A stretch of 64,000 nt of DNA from Desulfatiglans anilini DSM 4660 (GCF_000422285.1 NZ_AULM01000001.1:186001-250000), one strand, 5' to 3'; numbered from the stretch's first letter, positions 54,094-62,295 are shown. Numbers and translations are program-made. Notes: a model not told the origin generated them from the letters alone.

Positions 54094-54300
54094 TTATTCG
54101 CTTGGGGGATAATGGATTTCCTCGAGCGTCGCCTTGATTTTATCGAGCGTGGCAGGCGCTTCCCAGTGGACGACGACGGACTTGAGACCCGGGTCTCCTT
54201 CTACGCCGGTCACGCCGGGGATCTCCATCAGTTCGCGTTGGATCGTCTTGACGCAGTGTCCGCAGCTGATGTTGGGGATCGAAAAGGTCTTTTTTTCCAT
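54094..54300 (-). CDS. copZ: CopZ-like heavy-metal chaperone (HMA domain)
   Basis: 68 residues from the ATG at 54300, chosen for GGAGG nine bases upstream; the frame is open to 54351. A single HMA fold: TFSIPNISCGHCVKTIQRELMEIPGVTGVEGD, with the metal-binding CGHC. SCGHC (not TCANC) is typical of soluble chaperones. It probably delivers Cu(I) to the adjacent CopA. No copper-responsive regulator gene was recognised in the next 700 bp. Confidence 0.88.
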   Translation of the reverse strand: MEKKTFSIPNISCGHCVKTIQRELMEIPGVTGVEGDPGLKSVVVHWEAPATLDKIKATLEEIHYPPSE

Positions 54301-55038
54301 CTCAAATGCCTCCATAGGGGTGTTTAGTCCTCTGACACAGGATAAAACCACGTTTCCAGCAACCCCGCCGCGGCGCGTCTGTCAGTCCCTGCGCCGAATC
54401 CCGGCAGTCCCCTGGCAAAAACACACATCCTCCCATCCCGGCAAAATGTCCGGTCATTATGCAGATACGGAACGCAAGCGCCGAAGTCTAAAAGGGTTCC
54501 CGAACTCTCCAGGAAAAACGGCACCGGGTTTCTTCCTCTTCCATTCGATGCTCTGCGGAGCGGCGGCCGGTTGATCTCTCCCCGACGGTCGGCCAGCCGC
54601 CTCCAGATGTGGATGGATGGCGTATCAGCGAAGTTCCGCTGATCGCATACGATACAAACTAAGACCAGACAGCAACGATTGCAACACCACCGGAAGGAAG
54701 TCAGCGCGAAAGACGGACCCGAATCCCGGGTGATGCCTGCAATCCACGAGGAACTGTCCCGGGGATAACCCTTGATTTCGGGGGCGACCTTCTTTAAGAT
54801 TATATGATAAGGCCAAGGTGGAAAAGGCGCTTTAGCTTGTGCCGGCCTGTTTTCGTGACAGGGTGCCCGACACAGGGCCCCCTGTTGCATGGGAAGCAGG
54901 TGGCGGCAGCCGCGGCTTCAGAAGGGTGCTTATATTCGCGTCGAATGGAAATGAAATACCGGGCAAGAGCCGGCTGGCATCCAAGAAAGGTTGGCCGGCC
55001 CCTAATCCTGGACAGGGCTCTGCAGGAGGAGGTGTTCT
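54301..55038 (+). other. Gene-free 738-bp region between copZ and the usp gene
   Basis: Small open frames on both strands lack ribosome sites and protein-like composition. A short stem-loop ATCAGCG/CGCTGAT is visible near 54625-54644. The AGGAGGAGG before the usp start lies at about 55026-55034. Promoters for the divergent copZ-copA and usp genes must lie here but no strong -35/-10 pair was found. Confidence 0.45.
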
Positions 55039-55509
55039 ATGGGCAAGAAGGTGCTGGTCGCGATGGATTATTCTGAAAACTCGATTAGGGCGGTTCAATT
55101 TCTTTCCGAAACCTTCAGTAAAGATCATGATGTCACCCTTTTCAGCGTTCTCCCGAATCTGGCGGCCGCATGCGAACTGGAGGGCGGCGGTGTGACGCCT
55201 TACTTCGCTGCGCAGAAGAATGCCTTTTGTGAGGTCGAAGAGCAAAAGCGTCAACTGGTCCAGACAGCCGTGACGAAGGCCAAGGATATGCTCGTGGAGT
55301 GCGGGTTTCAACCGGAGCATGTTCACATGAAAGTCGAACCGCAGAAGGACGGTGTCGCTCGTGACATCATCCATGAGGCCGAAGCGGGCTATGATGTGGT
55401 GGTGATGGGCCGCAAGGGCCTCTCGGCCTTCAAGGAATTTTTTCTGGGGAGTGTTTCACAAAAGGTGCTGCAGGGCATCAAGAACCTTCCAATAATGCTT
55501 GTCGGTTGA
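55039..55509 (+). CDS. Universal stress protein (UspA family)
   Basis: 156 residues from ATG 55039 with a very strong ribosome site. The fold starts KKVLVAMDYSENSIRAVQF, and the ATP-binding signature G-2x-G-9x-G-S/T is intact in GRKGLSAFKEFFLGSVSQKV near residue 122, so an ATP-binding type is predicted. USPs respond to starvation, redox and metal stress. It is alone on its strand between copper and ZraP-like genes. Confidence 0.92.
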   Translation: MGKKVLVAMDYSENSIRAVQFLSETFSKDHDVTLFSVLPNLAAACELEGGGVTPYFAAQKNAFCEVEEQKRQLVQTAVTKAKDMLVECGFQPEHVHMKVEPQKDGVARDIIHEAEAGYDVVVMGRKGLSAFKEFFLGSVSQKVLQGIKNLPIMLVG

Positions 55510-55514
55510 GATGA

Positions 55515-55540
55515 GGATCGGAGGCGCCTGCCCCCGATCC
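55515..55540 (+). terminator. Hairpin after the usp gene
   Basis: GGATCGG (55515-55521) pairs with CCGATCC (55534-55540), starting 6 bp after the stop; a short T-rich segment (GTTTGGTTTT) follows. Probable weak terminator. Confidence 0.5.
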
Positions 55541-55669
55541 CCGTTTGGTTTTCGGCCCCGATCCATGCCGGGTGCCGGTTCAGTGTGTTGGAAAAAGTCT
55601 CTCAATCAGCTGGTCCCCAGTATTGGATCGCTCCTCAGAGGCCCATAGGGTGTCATCGTACCCTCCTTG

Positions 55670-55707
55670 GTACCGGGTCTTTCGGCTAAGGCCGGAAGCC
55701 CCGGTAC
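55670..55707. terminator. Long hairpin between convergent usp and ZraP-like genes
   Basis: GTACCGGG/CCCGGTAC (8 bp), a one-base internal mismatch, then CTTTCGGC/GCCGGAAG (8 bp with one G-U) around a four-base loop. It lies 15 bp beyond the 3' end of the minus-strand gene and could stop transcription from either side. Confidence 0.6.
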
Positions 55708-55722
55708 TGGAAGAGAGCCCGA

Positions 55723-56193
55723 TCAATTCCAACACCGGCCATATCCGCCCTTGCCGCCTCTCGAGCCTTTTCCGTACCCCTTTCCCGCCCTGAAGTTCCC
55801 CGCCTCAGGAGCGATCTTGCGGGCCTCTATGTCGTATTCGAGGCGTTTTTCAGCCATCTGCCCTTTGAGTCCGTTCAACTCGCGCTGGAGGCCCTTGGCT
55901 TTTTCGAGATCAGGTGCCTCGGCGTTCATGACGGTGTTCAGCTCACGCTGCTTGGTCCACATCTGGTTTCGGATTTCGCTCGTCTCGTTGTAGAATCTCT
56001 GGTGCAGTTCATCCAACTGGACCTGCTGATCGTCGGTCAGATTCGCCGCCGCGGTCCCTCCATCTCGGCAGGGTCCATACCCGTCGCCGAAGCCGGAACC
56101 GAAGCCGCCTCGTCCGGGGCCCCAGGCGAATACGGGGTAGGCCAAGGCTCCGACCAGCAAGAGAACTCCCAAAACCATTCCTGTCTTTTTCAT
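55723..56193 (-). CDS. Periplasmic Spy/CpxP/ZraP-like metal-stress protein
   Basis: 156 residues with a signal peptide (MKKTGMVLGVLLLVGALAYPVFA). After a Gly-rich stretch comes the helical LTXXQ-type core: LTDDQQVQLDELHQRFYNETSEIRNQMWTKQRELNTVM and LEKAKGLQRELNGLKGQMAEKRLEYDIEARKIAPE. This is the ZraP/Spy chaperone pattern, where subunits bind zinc or copper and protect envelope proteins. The C-terminus is again Gly/Lys-rich. AAGGAGG lies before the ATG. Position near copA/copZ fits a metal-stress role. Confidence 0.82.
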   Translation of the reverse strand: MKKTGMVLGVLLLVGALAYPVFAWGPGRGGFGSGFGDGYGPCRDGGTAAANLTDDQQVQLDELHQRFYNETSEIRNQMWTKQRELNTVMNAEAPDLEKAKGLQRELNGLKGQMAEKRLEYDIEARKIAPEAGNFRAGKGYGKGSRGGKGGYGRCWN

Positions 56194-56541
56194 GACAAAA
56201 CCTCCTTATGATTGGGTTTGATGTTGTCGAACTGGAATTGCAAGCTGCGTGCCAAATCCTAGGCAAAGAATTCTCTTGTGGCGGACGCGCCCTCGTCCGT
56301 CGGGCCGCCTGCTGGATCGAGCGGTGCCTGCCGGGCGCCATCGGATCCATGCTCGGGTCCCCTGATACGGGCCTGACAGCGTCGGTCGCTCTGCGTTGGC
56401 AGGGACGTAGAGCTCGAAGGCCGCCAAGAAAAAGCGTCATTTCTTGCGGGAAGGAACTTCAGAAAAAGGGAATGCTCAGGAAGGGCAATAGCGAGCGCGG
56501 CTGGTTCAGGAGGACCGGATCTGACAGGGTGGATGAAAATA

Positions 56542-56590
56542 TGGATCATTTTTATCCAACAGAAACGGGAGAGCGGATAAAAATGATCCA
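56542..56590. repeat. 16-bp perfect inverted repeat
   Basis: TGGATCATTTTTATCC (56542-56557) and GGATAAAAATGATCCA (56575-56590) are separated by 17 bases. It lies in the 547-bp gap 56194-56807+, which otherwise holds nothing recognised. It could be an operator, an RNA stem or a recombination site; AT-rich arms stand out against the GC-rich background. Confidence 0.6.
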
Positions 56591-56807
56591 CCTGATCCAT
56601 TAAAGGCGTGGAGAAGCGCGCTTCGAGAAGAATGGCGCGGGCGTCCTATCCTGTGCGATTCACAGGATGACTGCGGGTCAAGAGGTCCAGGGCCGCCCCT
56701 CAGAGGGGCTCAGCGGATGCCTCAGCGAGCGAGCGGAGGCCGTGTGTTCAATGGATGGATGGCCGGTTTTACCCCGGATGCCCGGCAACCCGCAACGCCT
56801 GAGCGGC

Positions 56808-57260
56808 CTATTTTTTCGCGGGTTCCGGAGACCGCGAAGAGGGGCGGATCTCCGCGCGCATTTCCACCACGACATGCCCCCAGCCGCCGCAGGCAGGGCC
56901 GACGTCAAAGCAGCCCGTCCGGTTGAACATGACCTCGTTCGGGTCGCGGCCGTTCATCAGATTTTCGAAAAAGGCGTTGATCAGGGTGGTCAGGTTCGGC
57001 ATCAGGAAGGCGCAGATGCGCTCCGGCGATTCCCGGGTGAGAAGGTTTCCGGATGAATCGAAGACCAGGCGCTGTCCGACGACATGGCCCGAGTGGCATC
57101 CTTCCGATTGAACGACCTCGGCGATCAGCTGATACGAACTGGCTTTCATGGCATTGGCGAAAAGGTGCTGATACTTAGGATTCGCAGCAATCTGTTCGAA
57201 GTCTTCCGGGGGCAGTGCAAGACGCCGCCGGATGATGTCGATCAGACCGTTTGTGTCCAT
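56808..57260 (-). CDS. Small conserved protein, TIGR04076-like
   Basis: 150 residues from the ATG at 57260, chosen because AAGGAGAGAGG lies upstream; the frame extends to 57365. The first 60 residues are helical (MDTNGLIDIIRRRLALPPEDFEQIAANPKYQHL). The rest, EGCHSGHVVGQRLVFDSSGN, ICAFLMPNLTTLINAFFENL and FNRTGCFDVGPACGGWGHVVVEM, follows the C..GH..G..f...p..iC.f..p.l..li pattern I recall of TIGR04076 proteins. Function unknown. Cysteines at CHSGH and CFD...C may bind metal (inference). Confidence 0.6.
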   Translation of the reverse strand: MDTNGLIDIIRRRLALPPEDFEQIAANPKYQHLFANAMKASSYQLIAEVVQSEGCHSGHVVGQRLVFDSSGNLLTRESPERICAFLMPNLTTLINAFFENLMNGRDPNEVMFNRTGCFDVGPACGGWGHVVVEMRAEIRPSSRSPEPAKK

Positions 57261-57629
57261 TTCCTCTCTCCTTTCCTGTGCAAGGCCCCGTAGGGATCGG
57301 GCGGGATCTCCAGGGGAATCAAGTCCGCGGGCAGGGATTCCTCTTTTCGATGATCCCCTGCCCAAGCCCGCCGCCTGAGGGGCATCTCCGTCTCTTGCTC
57401 TGCACCGGCTGCCGGGACCCGGCGCTTCATTACGTCATCCGTTTCTCTCGGCAAGGGCATCCGCAGGACAGTCCCCGCTTCCGGGCGGACTCCAAGGCGG
57501 GAGGGATGGAGAGAAGCGCCTCCATACAAGTAATCGGCCTGAAGAGCCGAATGCCCGGGAGGCGTGTCCATCGAAACTCCAGCCAATGGCCTTCTCCGGA
57601 TGGACACGAGAGGCGATTCTAAGAAGGGG
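57261..57629 (+). other. Gene-free spacer
   Basis: About 370 bp between two minus-strand genes. Open frames here on either strand show no protein-like character or ribosome site. No repeat or hairpin of note was seen. Confidence 0.35.
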
Positions 57630-57989
57630 CTAGGCTGACGGTTGAGCCTTGCCTTCCTTTTTCTTCTGCTTCTTCTGCTGCCTTTTGCTGACGGCCTGCT
57701 CTTCCTCTTCCTGCTTCCTTCTTTTCTTTTCGCCCTTGTCCTCTTTGGGCTGGGCGAGTTTTTCAGCCTTCACGCGGGCCATTTCCTCTTTCTTCCGCTC
57801 CAAGCCGTCGATCACATCCAGGCGGTTCTGGGTGGCTCTGAGCGCAGCTCTCAACTTCCGGACCGCTGCGTCCTTGGCGATGCCGGCCTGATCGAGTCCT
57901 GCTTCCACCAGTTCGGCAATCCGCTGATTCAATTTGGTCTCCCAGTGGATCTTCTGCTGGGCTCTGGCTTCTAAACTCTTGGATGGCAT
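57630..57989 (-). CDS. Small charged coiled-coil protein of unknown function
   Basis: 119 residues from the ATG at 57989, with AGGAAAGGAG upstream; the longer open frame to 58073 is less likely. The N-terminal half is MPSKSLEARAQQKIHWETKLNQRIAEL... with AGLDQAGIAKDAAVRKLRAALRATQNRLDVID, which looks like a conserved helical pair. From residue 70 on it is a coiled coil that turns into a very Lys/Glu-rich tail (KKRRKQEEEEQ..KRQQKKQKKKEGK). Such tails often bind nucleic acid, but nothing more can be said. Confidence 0.65.
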   Translation of the reverse strand: MPSKSLEARAQQKIHWETKLNQRIAELVEAGLDQAGIAKDAAVRKLRAALRATQNRLDVIDGLERKKEEMARVKAEKLAQPKEDKGEKKRRKQEEEEQAVSKRQQKKQKKKEGKAQPSA

Positions 57990-58367
57990 GGGTCTGAACT
58001 CCTTTCCTTGTTCACACCTGGCGGCTGATCCCATCCTCGGATCGGCACGCGATTCTTCTGAACGGGTACTCACCGGCCGAGAGGCTTGAGAAGCGACCGG
58101 TATTGACCTATAATCGGCTTCCGCGCAAACGAACGGGGCCGGTAGCCCTGGATCGGGTGCCGCCCCAGGGATCTTCGCCGGCGGAACGAGCCTTTGTGCC
58201 TTCTGCCTGTGTCCTGTCGAAGGCTCATGGCCAACGTGTCGTTGAGTCGCACCCCGGGAAAATGCTCAAAGAGCGGATCTGCAGGGATAGGCGCTCCAGT
58301 CTTTGAGACGAAACTAATTTTAAACTTTCACTACTATCATAAAAAGATCGGAATAATAAACAGAAAA

Positions 58368-59282
58368 ATGGGCCGAAACTATCTTTCCCTCGAACCGGTC
58401 TTGCCATGGATGGAGATGGATAGACCGCTCCGCTGGTCGCACATATTCGGCGAATGCGGGCCAACCGTGGTGGAGATCGGATTCGGCCTCGGAGACTACC
58501 TGGTTTCCCAGGCCCGAACCTGCCCGGGCAAACATTTTGTCGGCATTGAAACCGGATGGCTTCCAGTCAAGCGTACGCTGCGAAAAATTTCCTTTGCGGG
58601 GATCTCCAACGTTCGCATCTTGAAGGTAGACGCGGTCCTGGCTTTTGAGAGGCTCTTTCGGGAGCGCGCCGTGGAATCAGTATGCTGCCTTTTTCCCTGT
58701 CCGTGGCCCAAGCAGCGGCATGCCAAAAACCGGCTGTTTTCACAAAATTTCCTGCGTCTTCTGAACAGTCGCCTGATGGAAGAGGGCGAGCTGGTCATCG
58801 TGACCGATGACCCGGCTTATTTTGCCTGGCTCCAGGAGCAGGTGCCGGATACCGGCTTCCGGATGGATCCGCGGCGTGTTGGCCCGCAGTTTTCCACCAA
58901 GTATGAGAAAAAGTGGCTTTCGGCCGGTCAGGAGGTGTTTTACGAACTGAGTTTGAAGAAACACAGCCATTGGGCCTGGCCTCTGAAGGAGGACATCGGT
59001 TTGATCACCTATCGCGTGGAGCATTTCGATCCGTCACGGTTCAAGCCGCAGCGCTGCTACGGGAACCCGGCGGTTGCGTTCAAGGAAAGCCTGTACGACC
59101 CGGTGCGGAAAAAGGCCATGATCCGATGCATCGTCGGAGAGGAAGGGTTTATGCAGAACTTCTGGGTTGAAATCGTCCGGGAGGAAGGTCTGTGGCACAT
59201 CAGGCCGGCGAAGGGCTGCAGTCTGTTGCCGACCTGCGGGGTTCAGAGGGCTCTGGACATCGTCTATGCATCGATCCGATAG
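58368..59282 (+). CDS. trmB: tRNA (guanine-N7)-methyltransferase TrmB, extended form
   Basis: 304 residues from ATG 58368; the open frame begins at 58194 but the extra N-terminus has no family character. SAM motifs: VVEIGFGLGDYLVSQA, HFVGIETGWLPVKRTL, and FPCPWPKQRHAKNRLF, where most TrmB proteins have PDPWPK. This D-to-C change at a residue family members use in catalysis or binding is unusual. Residues from about 210 form a C-terminal extension not found in E. coli TrmB but present in Aquifex- and delta-type enzymes. It makes m7G46 in tRNA. Confidence 0.82.
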   Translation: MGRNYLSLEPVLPWMEMDRPLRWSHIFGECGPTVVEIGFGLGDYLVSQARTCPGKHFVGIETGWLPVKRTLRKISFAGISNVRILKVDAVLAFERLFRERAVESVCCLFPCPWPKQRHAKNRLFSQNFLRLLNSRLMEEGELVIVTDDPAYFAWLQEQVPDTGFRMDPRRVGPQFSTKYEKKWLSAGQEVFYELSLKKHSHWAWPLKEDIGLITYRVEHFDPSRFKPQRCYGNPAVAFKESLYDPVRKKAMIRCIVGEEGFMQNFWVEIVREEGLWHIRPAKGCSLLPTCGVQRALDIVYASIR

Positions 59283-59356
59283 AGGTCCCGGCGATCCTTC
59301 GTCCGAGGCACCTTGAAGACTGGGAGGGAGTGCCGCTCTGCAACGGGCGAACGGTC

Positions 59357-59385
59357 TTGACCCCCGAAAACGGAAGACGTATAGT
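59357..59385 (+). promoter_or_regulatory. Strong predicted promoter for the secreted rhodanese gene
   Basis: TTGACC (59357-59362), a 17-bp spacer, and TATAGT (59380-59385) lie 95 bp before ATG 59480. Both boxes match consensus at five of six positions. Confidence 0.7.
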
Positions 59386-59479
59386 TTCCGCAATTCTTTG
59401 GAGATATCCGGCCCGGAAAGGAGGTGTTTCGCAGGCGAAGGGCTTCATGGATCCGTTCAATTCAAATGGAGGAAGGCAT

Positions 59480-60067
59480 ATGAAAAAGCTGGCTGTTTCT
59501 GTTATCGCGTTTCTGTTCTTGTTTTCTGCTGCAGCCGTGGCATCGGCGGCTGACAACCCGCTGGCGGACCAGGAAAAGGCGGTTCACAAGGAATTTTCCG
59601 CCGCCATCCCGGCGGACAGGCTCGTCGATGTCTTCAAGCTTCACGAGGCCTGGACCAAGGCCATGGCCGATCCGGAATACCGGAAAAAGGTCTATTTTCT
59701 GGATGTCCGCACCCATCCGGAATTTTACGCGTTCCATATCCGCGGGACCGATCATGTACACGCCGGGCACATGTACACCTTGCCGAAAAAGATCACGGAC
59801 CCGAATGCCGAAATTTACGTATTCTGCCGCACCGCACACAGGGCCCAGTACGTTGCCGGGTTTCTTTACAAGTACGGTTACAAGAACGTTTATTGTATCG
59901 TGGATGGGACCAAAGACGGCAAGAAATACGAGGGTGGCGTGGTCGGTTGGGCCATGGCCGGATTCCCCTTTGTCAACCAGTTCACGGGCGAGTTTGTCAT
60001 CACGGGATACTCCAAGGAGCTCAAGGAAACGGGCGAGTACAACCTCCGCGAGTTCCATCCCTATTAA
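59480..60067 (+). CDS. Periplasmic rhodanese-domain protein
   Basis: 195 residues from ATG 59480, set by GGAGGAAGG just upstream. A signal peptide (MKKLAVSVIAFLFLFSAAAVASA) directs it to the periplasm. The rhodanese fold is seen in YFLDVRTHPEFYAFHIRGTDHV, with active-site Cys in VFCRTAHRAQYVAGFLYKYGYKNVYCIVDG, where the loop CRTAHR carries the sulfur-binding Cys. A GWAMAGFPF stretch matches the usual rhodanese end. It may move sulfane sulfur in the periplasm. Its own promoter lies at 59357. Confidence 0.85.
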   Translation: MKKLAVSVIAFLFLFSAAAVASAADNPLADQEKAVHKEFSAAIPADRLVDVFKLHEAWTKAMADPEYRKKVYFLDVRTHPEFYAFHIRGTDHVHAGHMYTLPKKITDPNAEIYVFCRTAHRAQYVAGFLYKYGYKNVYCIVDGTKDGKKYEGGVVGWAMAGFPFVNQFTGEFVITGYSKELKETGEYNLREFHPY

Positions 60068-60105
60068 ATCGTATCCATCCGGAAAGGATTTCCTAGTAGA
60101 ACCCG

Positions 60106-60298
60106 GTTTCCAATCCGGAAATGGGGATTTTTCTTTACACGCTGCGCGTGCGCAGTCCCACCCCTGCGGGGCGGGTCCCGGTTTGGCCAATATCAAGGCA
60201 ATCGAGCGTTTGCGCGGAGGCGACCTGGTGGTCGCCACGCAAGCAATCGGGCAGATTGACGCCGAGATTGGCCAAAAAGACCATTTCCGGATGGAAAC
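60106..60298 (+). repeat. MITE-like dispersed repeat, copy A
   Basis: 193 bp with imperfect inverted ends: GTTTCCAATCCGGAAATGG at the left and the complement-type CCATTTCCGGATGGAAAC at the right (60281-60298). The interior holds a G/C block GGGGCGGGTCCCGG and an 18-base hairpin GGCGACC-TGGT-GGTCGCC near 60218-60235. No open frame. A further degenerate end-like sequence, TCCATCCGGAAAGGATTTCC, sits just before it. Confidence 0.65.
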
Positions 60299-60502
60299 TG
60301 AATCGTTTTATCGGGTCATCCTTGAGGGGTGAACCCGGTGCCTTTTCGCGATGTTGCGTGTGCGTGCTGCACGGAGTATATCGCACACGCAACATCTCCT
60401 GCTCCTGATCCCCGCTTGTGAGCATCTTTTCCCGGACAACGGCCTTTCCTCCACCACGTTTTTTCTGCGAGGTGTCCGTCCTTGTGAGGCCCGCTATCAA
60501 CC

Positions 60503-60687
60503 GGTTGTGTCCGGAAAAGAGGATTTTTTGTGGGCAACCCTCGGGTGCTCGGTCCCAGCCCTTCGGAGCGGGTCCCGGTTTGTCCGTATTAAGGAAATTA
60601 AGCATGGGTGCGCTGGCGACCTGCAGGTCGCCGCACAAGGAAACGTGCGAAAAGACGCCGCCCGGTTTTCATCGCCGGACTGGAAAT
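60503..60687 (+). repeat. MITE-like dispersed repeat, copy C (degenerate)
   Basis: About 185 bp. The left end GGTTGTGTCCGGAAAAGAGG resembles the copy A terminus; the right end near 60670-60687 (ATCGCCGGACTGGAAA) is diverged. The interior matches copy A through CGGAGCGGGTCCCGGTTTG and the hairpin GGCGACC-TGCA-GGTCGCC at about 60615-60632. The hairpin stem is identical to copy A but the loop differs. Confidence 0.55.
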
Positions 60688-60876
60688 CAGCGCACGCCCC
60701 CGCGCATGCCGACACAGCCGCCATTGAACAACGTGTTGAAGAACCCGTTGCACGCAGGCTGTTGAAAAACGGCCGGACAAGGCTTGCGGAATCCCGTGGA
60801 ATGAGGCGCACCGATAAATGCGCCTCAGTGATACGGGATGGGGGTAAGCAGCAGACGGTCGATTTTCGACCGCCTG

Positions 60877-61794
60877 TCAAGGCTCCGTCGGGAGATGTTG
60901 CGCGACCCAGAGAGACCAGCCGTTAATGAGAACCCGTACGTTTTCGTATCCCTGTCCCCGCAATGCACGGGCCAGTTCGATCCCGAGACCACAGGTCTCG
61001 CCGTCGCAGTAGGTGATGATCAGTGCGTCGAGAGGAATGGGGCCCATGACCGGTTCGAAAAGGATATCGAATTGATCCCATGGAAGATTCACGGCTCCAA
61101 GGATATGCCCGGCAAGATACGCCTCGGTCGACCTCGCATCCGCGAAAAATGCCGCCCCGTTCGCAAAGGCTTCCTCAGCTTCCTCCAAGGATATCGTCAG
61201 GATCTCACCGTTTTCGAGCTCCAGTCTGGACGCCGGCGACCAGTTCTCCGTCAACGGGAGAGGCTCGGGGCGAAGGGCGTTGACACACCAGGCGAAGGCC
61301 GCCGAAAGGATAAGAATGAACGCCGCCTGCAACAGGGCCCGGCGCCGGAAAGAGCCTGCCGCGTTTGTGCGGCCGGGAAGGGTGCCGTCTGTCTGCCTTA
61401 AGCGGTAAAGGAGATAAAAGGCTGGAACCAGAAAAAGGGCGTCGCGTACGACGTACCAGATCATCTCGGCCTGACTGGCGGACGCGCTGGACGACGTGAA
61501 GCACCCGCAATCGACGTTGAGGCCGCGCGCAAGATTGAAGGCTACGGACAGGAAGAACACACTCAGGACGGAACTCGAGAGCAGCACGCCGCCGGCCAGC
61601 CAATGTCCCAGAAGGAGCAGGACGCCAAGGACCAGTTCGAACGGCGGAAGGAGGATGGCCGTCAGGTTGATCAGATCGTCGGGCAGGATGCGGTAATTGA
61701 AAACGACTTCGGCAAAAGCGGCGGGGTTCAGGATCTTGTCGATAGACGCGTAGACCAGAAGACCCCCCAGGAAGAAACGCGCCAGCCGCGTCAC
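60877..61794 (-). CDS. MauE/DoxX-like membrane protein fused to a rhodanese domain
   Basis: About 305 residues from the GTG at 61794, preferred because AAAAGGGG lies six bases upstream and the membrane domain starts there; an ATG at 61878 would overlap the arsR gene and has no ribosome site. Residues 1-140 have four helices with MauE features (LARFFLGGLLVYASIDKILNPAAFAEVV, LPPFELVLGVLLLLG, and the NVDCGCF cysteine pair). A further helix follows at about 150-175, then a rhodanese domain with FFADARSTEAYLAGHILGAVNLP and active-site Cys in YCDGETCGLGIELARALRGQG. The MauE part may handle thiol redox and the rhodanese part sulfur transfer. It is co-directional with the ArsR gene 59 bp upstream. 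Confidence 0.8.
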   Translation of the reverse strand: MTRLARFFLGGLLVYASIDKILNPAAFAEVVFNYRILPDDLINLTAILLPPFELVLGVLLLLGHWLAGGVLLSSSVLSVFFLSVAFNLARGLNVDCGCFTSSSASASQAEMIWYVVRDALFLVPAFYLLYRLRQTDGTLPGRTNAAGSFRRRALLQAAFILILSAAFAWCVNALRPEPLPLTENWSPASRLELENGEILTISLEEAEEAFANGAAFFADARSTEAYLAGHILGAVNLPWDQFDILFEPVMGPIPLDALIITYCDGETCGLGIELARALRGQGYENVRVLINGWSLWVAQHLPTEP

Positions 61795-61852
61795 CGCGGG
61801 CCCCTTTTCATTCGAGGGATCGGGACGCAGCGCCCCTGCGGAGGATGAACGG

Positions 61853-62236
61853 TTATGAACATTTCTTGCATGTTGCATTGGTGGCAGGGCCCCCGTGTTG
61901 ACAGATATCTTCCCTCCGGATGTGGGGCAGGCGGGTGATGATCTCGGCGATTTCCTTTTCTTCGTTCAGCCAGTGCGCCAGGTTGCCCCGCATGATTTCG
62001 GCGAAGGGATTGGCGTTGTCTCCGGCCAGGAAGTAATTGACCCAGAGGCCGTCTTTGCGACAGTCCACCAGATCGGCCTCTGCAAGGATCTTCAAGTGTT
62101 TGGAAACCGTCGGCTGGCTGATGCCCAAGGCAGCCTGTATTTCGCACACACACATTTGACGATGTTGGAGGATCTTGAGGATTTTGACCCTGTTCGCGTC
62201 TGACAGGGCCTTCATGACCCTGATGAACCTTTTCAT
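61853..62236 (-). CDS. ArsR/SmtB-family transcriptional regulator
   Basis: 127 residues. A winged helix begins at LSDANRVKILKILQHRQMCVCEIQAALGISQPTVSKHLKILAEADLVDCRKDGLWVNYFLA. The CVCEIQ motif on helix 3 is the ArsR metalloid site (CxC). The C-terminal tail adds CQHGG and CKKCS, more possible ligands. Such regulators repress their own operon until arsenite, antimonite or another thiol-reactive ligand binds. It likely controls the MauE-rhodanese gene directly downstream. No arsenite pump is in the window. Confidence 0.9.
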   Translation of the reverse strand: MKRFIRVMKALSDANRVKILKILQHRQMCVCEIQAALGISQPTVSKHLKILAEADLVDCRKDGLWVNYFLAGDNANPFAEIMRGNLAHWLNEEKEIAEIITRLPHIRREDICQHGGPATNATCKKCS

Positions 62237-62266
62237 GGCGGAATCTCCTAAGGGTTATTGTCCAAA

Positions 62267-62295
62267 AATGTAGTCAGAGCTGCCTTGGGAGTCAA
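62267..62295 (-). promoter_or_regulatory. Predicted promoter of the arsR gene
   Basis: Read on the minus strand: TTGACT (62295-62290), a 17-bp spacer, and TACATT (62272-62267), 30 bp before the start codon at 62236. Confidence 0.6.

Noticed and set aside
54324-54890. 188-residue minus-strand open frame upstream of copZ
   Set aside because: No ribosome site and no protein-like hydrophobic or domain pattern. It runs into the copZ control region.
57251-57622. Plus-strand open frame of 123 residues
   Set aside because: Starts inside the neighbouring gene's ribosome site region on the other strand and shows no recognisable features.
60351-60926. 191-residue plus-strand open frame
   Set aside because: It crosses the degenerate repeat copy C and overlaps the end of the MauE-rhodanese gene on the other strand; composition is not protein-like.
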